DNA of 8,727 nt from an uncultured Eubacteriales bacterium (GTDB lineage: Bacteria > Bacillota > Clostridia > Oscillospirales > Acutalibacteraceae), in the NCBI GenBank assembly GCA_900320925.1, contig ONUD01000188.1:1-8727 (forward strand), written 5' to 3'. A program made the position numbers and the translations under genes. Under the pieces are notes generated by a model. It was given only the letters and a program-made list of their open reading frames with translations. It was not told where the DNA came from and made no database searches. Shown in pieces: positions 4,830-8,727 of the stretch (positions are counted from its first letter, which is position 1; each line of letters opens with the position of its first letter).

Positions 4830-6304
4830 TTGCCATACAAAAGCAGCTGTTTTTGAAAAACGGCATCATCATGGCAGTATCGGCACTGATGATACGGAGC
4901 ATGAACCTGTTTTTCAGGGTATTCCTGTCCGATAAAATCGGTGCAGAGGGTGTCGGTTTGTACCAGTTGATTATCAGCGTGTATGTATTTTTTGCGGCGG
5001 CATCCACCGCAGGCATTTCCCTCACGGCAACACGCCTGTATGCGGATTTTTCTGCCAAAGGCGATGATGGCAAAGCCCAGTATGCTGTACAAAGGTGTTT
5101 GCTGGTGTCCATGATGGCGGGAAGTCTGCTGGGAGGGGTGATGTTTTTCTCGGCAGACTTTGCCGCAGTGCATTTTCTGCATGAATCCGGAACAGCGGCT
5201 GCCTTGAAGCTGCTTGCTCCCAGTTTGCCGTTCATGGCGGTATCGGCTTGTATCAGGGGCTATTTCACTGCCAGACGGCAGACAGTACAAACAGCCGTGG
5301 AACAGCTTTTGGAGCAGGGCATTGAAATGGGCGTGTTTGCACTGGCATTTGCGTTCTTTCAGCCGCAGACACCTTCCCAAGCCTGCTGTACAGCCGTACT
5401 CGGGACAACGGCTGCTGAGGTCATTTCCTTTGTGTATTCCCTGTGTTGTTATGCATGGGATCGGCACAAGCTGTCCTGCCGAAGCTGCAAGGCAAAGGGA
5501 CTGTTTCGGAAAATACTTCCTGTTGCCATTCCCGTGACGGCAAATTCCTGTTTAAGGAGCGGGTTGGGTGCTGCCGAGAATCTGCTGATACCGTTGGGGC
5601 TGCAAAAGTACGGCAGTGACACAGCGGCGGCCTTGTCACAATACGGCATTATCAGTGGGATGGCCATGCCTGTCCTGACATTTCCGAGTGTGTTCATTCT
5701 GCCGTTTGCCGCCCTCATCGTGCCTGAAATGTCCGAAGCGTTTGCCAGGCACCATGTCAACAGTATCCGTCACATTGCCGAAAAGATGTTTCGCCTGACC
5801 CTGCTTTATTCGGTGCCGGTCACGGTGATATTCGTATTCTTTGCGGGGGACATCGGCGAAGCACTGTACCACCATCACCAGGCAGGCATATTTTTAGCCG
5901 TACTGGCTCCCGTGATACCGTTCATGTATCTGGATTCGGTCACAGACGGTATGCTGAAAGGCTTGAACGAGCAGACCAGCTATCTGATTTTCAACATCAT
6001 TGATTCCGTCATACGGGTGGCACTGACGTATTTTCTTTTGCCGCAGATGGGCATAGCGGGAATGATTGTTGTCATCATTGTGAGTGAACTGCTGAACACC
6101 GTCATGAGCATTGCCCGCCTGATTCATGTCACAGCCATCAAAATCATGGTATTTGACTGGATCATCCGTCCGATTCTCTGTATCGTGACACCATGCCTGT
6201 TGATACAGTGGCTTCCCTTGTGGTTCGGGCTTAAGATACTGCTGGGCTTGGGTCTGTATACTGCCCTGCTCGGCATGACAAAGAAAAAAACGGTCTGCGA
6301 ATAA
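4826..6304 (+). CDS. Polysaccharide/lipid-linked sugar flippase, MATE/MOP superfamily (SpoVB/MurJ-like)
   Basis: Up to 492 aa, a polytopic inner-membrane transporter of the family that includes SpoVB, MurJ and Wzx, which flip lipid-linked sugars for cell-wall, cortex or surface polysaccharide. The N-terminus reads QLFLKNGIIMAVSALMIRSMNLFFRVFLSDKIGAEGVGLYQLI; the R-x(7)-DKIGAEGVGLYQL stretch is typical of SpoVB-like proteins. Some 12-14 hydrophobic segments follow, with charged loops such as RGYFTARRQTVQTAVEQLLEQ and the conserved late segment YLDSVTDGMLKGLNEQ. Family length is about 450-550, so it looks complete. The start is unclear: GTG 4826 gives a standard codon but lies in the Shine-Dalgarno, ATA 4835 is ideally spaced, and ATG 4871 is weakly supported and would trim the conserved N-terminus. 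It is divergent from the Nudix operon and convergent with the LysM gene. A sporulation role is plausible, not shown. Confidence 0.88.
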   Translation: MVAIQKQLFLKNGIIMAVSALMIRSMNLFFRVFLSDKIGAEGVGLYQLIISVYVFFAAASTAGISLTATRLYADFSAKGDDGKAQYAVQRCLLVSMMAGSLLGGVMFFSADFAAVHFLHESGTAAALKLLAPSLPFMAVSACIRGYFTARRQTVQTAVEQLLEQGIEMGVFALAFAFFQPQTPSQACCTAVLGTTAAEVISFVYSLCCYAWDRHKLSCRSCKAKGLFRKILPVAIPVTANSCLRSGLGAAENLLIPLGLQKYGSDTAAALSQYGIISGMAMPVLTFPSVFILPFAALIVPEMSEAFARHHVNSIRHIAEKMFRLTLLYSVPVTVIFVFFAGDIGEALYHHHQAGIFLAVLAPVIPFMYLDSVTDGMLKGLNEQTSYLIFNIIDSVIRVALTYFLLPQMGIAGMIVVIIVSELLNTVMSIARLIHVTAIKIMVFDWIIRPILCIVTPCLLIQWLPLWFGLKILLGLGLYTALLGMTKKKTVCE

Positions 6305-6315
6305 CAGACCGTTTT
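6287..6315. terminator. Bidirectional Rho-independent terminator
   Basis: An 11-bp perfect stem (AAAACGGTCTG 6287-6297 with CAGACCGTTTT 6305-6315) and a 7-nt loop containing the flippase TAA. On the minus strand the stem is followed by a run of seven T, a strong terminator for the LysM gene that stops at 6319. On the plus strand the tail is TTTTGATTTATT, which is weaker. It separates the two convergent transcription units. Confidence 0.88.
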
Positions 6316-6318
6316 GAT

Positions 6319-6798
6319 TTATTCGGGTATGATGATAACCTGTCCTATGGCAATGCAGTCAGGATTGGTCAGCCTGTTCAGGTTAATCAGGTCAACCACT
6401 TTGACATTGAAGCGTTTCGCAATTTTCCAGAGCGTATCGCCTTCTTCAACGATATATTTTGTCATCTCCTGCTTTTTGGCAGAAAACGGCAGCTTCAAAA
6501 TATCTCCCGCAAAAATCGTATCGGGGTCGGCAATGCCGTTGAGTTTTGCCAGTGCTTCCACGGTCGTACCGAATGTTTCCGCAATTTTAGCGAGTGTGTC
6601 GCCGCTTTGAATGGTGTATTCCTGCGGTTTGACACACGGGAGCGTTGACACGGGGATCCTCAGCACCCTGTCCACTTCCAGTACATCCGTATCCACAATT
6701 CCGTTGTAGCGTGCAATCATGTTCACGGTCGTATGGTATTTTTTGGCAATTTCTGTCAGTGTATCTCCCTGCTGTACCACATAAATAACGGTTTCCAT
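6319..6798 (-). CDS. Triple-LysM domain protein without signal peptide
   Basis: 159 aa, consisting almost only of three LysM domains, which bind N-acetylglucosamine-containing glycans such as peptidoglycan. LysM1 is about 5-49 (YVVQQGDTLTEIAKKY...VDRVLRIP), LysM2 61-104 (YTIQSGDTLAKIAETF...GDILKLP) and LysM3 115-158 (YIVEEGDTLWKIAKRF...GQVIIIP). Each has the GDTL motif and a closing [LI]-x-[IL]-P strand. The start at ATG 6798 is set by GGGAGGG (6805-6811) 6 nt upstream; the open frame extends back to 6930 but that part is the repeat-rich spacer. There is no signal peptide, membrane segment or enzyme domain, so it is either released by an unusual route or acts from inside, as LysM spore-coat proteins do in a mother cell. 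It follows coaX by 128 bp on the same strand. Domain call is firm; role is unknown. Confidence 0.92.
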   Translation of the reverse strand: METVIYVVQQGDTLTEIAKKYHTTVNMIARYNGIVDTDVLEVDRVLRIPVSTLPCVKPQEYTIQSGDTLAKIAETFGTTVEALAKLNGIADPDTIFAGDILKLPFSAKKQEMTKYIVEEGDTLWKIAKRFNVKVVDLINLNRLTNPDCIAIGQVIIIPE

Positions 6799-6818
6799 GA
6801 GCGTCCCTCCCATATTGG

Positions 6819-6907
6819 TCAATGCACAATTCACAATGCATAATGCACAATTATGTGAAATGGAAACGAATTTTTCTTCAAGAAAATCATTGTGCATTGT
6901 GCATTGA
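6819..6907. repeat. Nested inverted-repeat cluster (AATGCACAAT units) in the coaX-LysM spacer
   Basis: The spacer is built of short copies: AATGCACAAT at 6821-6830 and 6842-6851, and its reverse complement ATTGTGCATT at 6889-6898 plus an overlapping copy ATTGTGCATTGA at 6896-6907. The last pairs perfectly with TCAATGCACAAT 6819-6830 (12 bp). A near-palindromic centre TTTTCTTCAAGAAAA lies at 6872-6886. The whole could fold into a long hairpin in the mRNA between coaX and the LysM gene. It resembles small palindromic intergenic repeats of bacteria; family unknown. Confidence 0.65.
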
Positions 6908-6914
6908 TAAGCTG

Positions 6915-6932
6915 TTATCATTGTTATCATTG
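6915..6932. repeat. 9-bp tandem duplication TTATCATTG x2 over the coaX stop codon
   Basis: Two perfect head-to-tail copies (6915-6923, 6924-6932). Read on the minus strand they give CAA TGA TAA CAA TGA TAA, so coaX ends in tandem stop codons and its last residue is Gln from the duplicated unit. Probably replication slippage. Confidence 0.7.
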
Positions 6933-7706
6933 TATGCAGGCAGGTTGGTTTTTGCGATAGATAATTTCCAGACCGTACAGCAGCAGTTCATCATTCAGGA
7001 TAATGTTGTGGCGGCAGTACGGGATAATCAGAGGAGACAGTCCTCCTGTGGCAACAACGGTCGGTGTGCCGTCGATTTCAAGAGCCATCCTGTCCAGCAG
7101 ACCGTCCAACATGGCGGCATTGCCGAATACGATTCCCGAACGCATACAGTCAATGGTATTGGTACCGATGGATTTTTTAGGAGCTTCCATGCTGATTCCC
7201 TGGAGCTGTGCGGCATTGCGGGTCAGGGAATCCATGGATACCTTGACACCGGGGATGATGACACCGCCCCGATAACAGCCGTCCTTGTCCACCACACAAA
7301 TGGTGGTAGCGGTTCCCATATCAATGACCATCAGCGGCTTGGGATACAGGGCAATCGCTGCCACTGCCCCCACGACAAGGTCACTGCCCAACTGGGCAGG
7401 ATTGTCAATTTTGATATTCAGCCCCGTTCGGATACCGGGGCCGACAATCAATGGTTGGTGACCGATGACTTTCCGAACCGCAAGGCACAGGCTGTCATTG
7501 AGCTGAGGGACGACCGAGGAAATAATGCCTCCCTCAAATTCCTTGGAGGAAAGTCCGTTCAATTCCAGCAGAATTTTGATTTGAACGGCATATTCATCAG
7601 CAGTTTTGTTTCTGTCGGTACCGATTCGGGAAATAAAGGCGGTTTTGCCGTTGGTAATTCCTCCGAAAACAATATTGGTATTTCCTGCGTCAATGGCTAA
7701 TATCAT
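6927..7706 (-). CDS. coaX: Type III pantothenate kinase CoaX
   Basis: 259 aa, cytoplasmic, ATP-dependent phosphorylation of pantothenate to 4'-phosphopantothenate, the first step of CoA synthesis; type III enzymes are not feedback-inhibited by CoA and use a monovalent cation such as K+. It belongs to the ASKHA fold. Seen: the phosphate-binding DAGNTN (D6-N11), SSVVPQL (63-69), the NPAQLGSDLV segment with D109 in the catalytic-Asp position, IDMGTATT (D129) and GGVIIPG (147-153), then ATGGL (219-223). Length is normal (about 255-260). The frame starts at ATG 7706, overlapping the TGA of the upstream mscS-family gene as ATGA, with only a weak AAGTGA-like site, which suggests coupled translation. 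Both lie in a minus-strand run ending at the LysM gene. CoaX usually neighbours birA, nadC or dus in Clostridia as I recall, so this partner is less expected. Confidence 0.96.
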   Translation of the reverse strand: MILAIDAGNTNIVFGGITNGKTAFISRIGTDRNKTADEYAVQIKILLELNGLSSKEFEGGIISSVVPQLNDSLCLAVRKVIGHQPLIVGPGIRTGLNIKIDNPAQLGSDLVVGAVAAIALYPKPLMVIDMGTATTICVVDKDGCYRGGVIIPGVKVSMDSLTRNAAQLQGISMEAPKKSIGTNTIDCMRSGIVFGNAAMLDGLLDRMALEIDGTPTVVATGGLSPLIIPYCRHNIILNDELLLYGLEIIYRKNQPACIQ

Positions 7707-8578
7707 TTTTTATCACTTCTTTCATAGTTCATCAGGTGTACGTCCAACTGGTTAAAGGGAATGGTAATGCCGTTTTGGGAAAGGGCTTCCTTGATACGTT
7801 CCTGCATGGAGTAAAACATATGCCAATAGTCCTCCGAACGGCACCAGATCCATATGATGAGATTGACACTGCTTTCGTCAAGCCGATCCACCTGCACACG
7901 GTTGTTTTTTTCATGGAGGACGGATTCATGGGAGTTGATCAGTTCCATAATAATGCTGCGGGCTTTGGAAATATCGTCACTGTAGGAAATGGGGATTATC
8001 AGGTCAACACGTCGTTCCTCATGCACAAAGTAGTTGATGACATTATTGGAAGTCAGGCGTGAATTGGGGATGAGGATTTCCTTGTTGTCATAGGTGCAGA
8101 GAGCGGTATACATCATGTTGATTTTCACGACATGACCTTTCAGTCCTTCTGTTTCAATGTAGTCACCGACCTTGATTTTTTTGTTCATGATAATCAGTGT
8201 ACCGCTGGCCACATTGGCAAGACTGTCTTTCAGAGCCAGTCCGACTGTCACGGCAGCGGCACTGACAGCTGCAATGATGGTGGTCACGTCCACGCCGATG
8301 GTGGCAAGCACGCATAATATCACCAGTACTTTCAGCACGGCACTGAGAATGGAATGCAGAAAGCTTACCACGGTCTTATCCACCTTTGCCTTGTTCATGG
8401 CTTTGTCGGCAATCTTGCAGACCAGCTTCACCAGCCACCAGCCTATCAGAAAAATCACGATACCTGCTATCAGTTTCGGCAGGAAGGCAATGCCCCATTC
8501 GTAAGCATCCTCCAGCCATTTTTGTGCCACCGTCAGATTTTCCTCCACACTGGCATTGAGATCAATTGTTCCGTTCAT
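7703..8578 (-). CDS. mscS: Small-conductance mechanosensitive channel, MscS family
   Basis: 291 aa, very close to the 286 aa of E. coli MscS, a homoheptameric inner-membrane channel gated by tension that protects against osmotic downshock. Hydrophobic helices are seen at about 32-52, 75-95 and 98-130. The third has the Ala/Gly-rich pore helix (IIAAVSAAAVTVGLALKDSLANVASG) followed by GDYIETEGLKGHVVKI, the start of the beta domain, and IPNSRLTSNNVINY, all MscS landmarks. The C-terminal alpha/beta vestibule runs to the end. The start is ATG 8578, 9 nt after AAAAGGAG (8588-8595); the open frame reaches 8659 but that part overlaps the promoter. The 3' end overlaps coaX by ATGA. Together with mscL this gives two mechanosensitive channels in one window. 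Family call is firm; MscS proper versus another paralogue is not resolved. Confidence 0.94.
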   Translation of the reverse strand: MNGTIDLNASVEENLTVAQKWLEDAYEWGIAFLPKLIAGIVIFLIGWWLVKLVCKIADKAMNKAKVDKTVVSFLHSILSAVLKVLVILCVLATIGVDVTTIIAAVSAAAVTVGLALKDSLANVASGTLIIMNKKIKVGDYIETEGLKGHVVKINMMYTALCTYDNKEILIPNSRLTSNNVINYFVHEERRVDLIIPISYSDDISKARSIIMELINSHESVLHEKNNRVQVDRLDESSVNLIIWIWCRSEDYWHMFYSMQERIKEALSQNGITIPFNQLDVHLMNYERSDKK

Positions 8579-8600
8579 TTTTTCACGCTCCTTTTGATAG

Positions 8601-8629
8601 ATTATAGCATACATTTGTCCCGACAGCAA
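8601..8629 (-). promoter_or_regulatory. Putative promoter of the mscS-coaX(-LysM) unit
   Basis: On the minus strand, TTGCTG (8624-8629) and TATAAT (8601-8606) are 17 bp apart, with TG one base before the -10 (TGCTATAAT, extended -10). The predicted start near 8594 leaves a leader of only about 16 nt that still contains GGAG. The very short leader is the main reason for caution. Confidence 0.5.
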
Positions 8630-8679
8630 AACATTTTTTTTATCAAGGGTGCATAGCAATGGTACAGAGGTGATGAAGA

Positions 8680-8727
8680 ATGTTGTGGGAGCTTCTGAGC
8701 AGGATCTCTCTGCTGTTCATCCTGCAC
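8680..8727 (+). CDS. 5' end of a gene leaving the window; possibly a sporulation sigma factor (SigK-like)
   Basis: ATG 8680 follows AGAGGTG by 7 nt and opens 16 codons to the right edge: MLWELLSRISLLFILH. An ATG at 8673 in another frame is too close to the ribosome site. The hydrophobic N-terminal segment could be a membrane anchor or a pro-sequence. I recall clostridial SigK-type sigma factors starting with a similar short hydrophobic stretch before the FPxPL region, but 16 residues cannot establish this. The gene is divergent from the mscS-family gene. Confidence 0.5.
   Translation, partial: MLWELLSRISLLFILH

Noticed and set aside
4708..5467. Two long minus-strand frames (175 and 217 codons)
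   Set aside because: They lie antisense to the flippase, are rich in Cys/His/Arg as expected of an antisense shadow, and show no family motif.
6799..6930. N-terminal extension of the LysM protein to 6930
   Set aside because: The extra residues are translated repeat sequence, and GGGAGGG at 6805-6811 fixes the start at 6798.
6822..7700. 292-codon open frame on the plus strand
   Set aside because: It is exactly antisense to coaX (with the repeat cluster at its start), low-complexity in the way of antisense frames, and has no ribosome site; coaX on the other strand is unmistakable.

Overview
The window looks like an ordinary chromosomal segment of a low-to-mid GC (near 50 % by eye) Gram-positive anaerobe of the Clostridia, most plausibly a Ruminococcaceae/Oscillospiraceae member. 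The reasons are strong AAGGAG-type ribosome binding sites, sigma-A promoters of the TTGACA/TATAAT type, a type III pantothenate kinase (CoaX), an MscL with an added zinc ribbon, a SpoVB-type flippase and a small four-cysteine protein of a kind I associate with Clostridia. The placement is inference from gene content, not from a marker gene.

Layout. 1-707 (-): most of pgeF (peptidoglycan editing factor), running off the left edge. 708-1085: a 378-bp gap holding a plus-strand promoter, a perfect 8-6-8 operator-like palindrome and a nested inverted-repeat element (767-1044) that resembles a MITE or a large structured 5' leader. 1086-1316 (+): a 76-residue four-cysteine protein, ending in a terminator hairpin shared with the convergent mscL (1327-1827, -). 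1923-4690 (-): a three-gene unit, Nudix/NrtR-like protein -> OmpR-type response regulator -> sensor histidine kinase, driven by a perfect-consensus promoter. 4826-6304 (+): a SpoVB/MurJ-like polysaccharide flippase. A bidirectional terminator separates it from the minus-strand run mscS-family channel -> coaX -> triple-LysM protein (8578 down to 6319). 8680-8727 (+): the first 16 codons of a gene that leaves the window, possibly a sporulation sigma factor.

How the genes fit together. Several concern the cell envelope and turgor: PgeF (peptidoglycan stem-peptide quality control), a lipid-linked sugar flippase, a LysM protein, and two mechanosensitive channels (MscL, MscS). The other theme is sensing and cofactor metabolism: CoaX makes 4'-phosphopantothenate for CoA, and the Nudix/winged-helix protein resembles regulators or hydrolases tied to NAD/ADP-ribose. 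The mscS and coaX frames overlap by ATGA, as do the response regulator and kinase frames, so each pair is probably translationally coupled.

I did not find a convincing new multi-gene system. The points most worth a second look are the 278-bp inverted-repeat element, the Nudix/NrtR-like protein heading a two-component operon, the flippase whose Shine-Dalgarno points at an ATA codon, the zinc-ribbon MscL and the small inverted-repeat cluster between coaX and the LysM gene.
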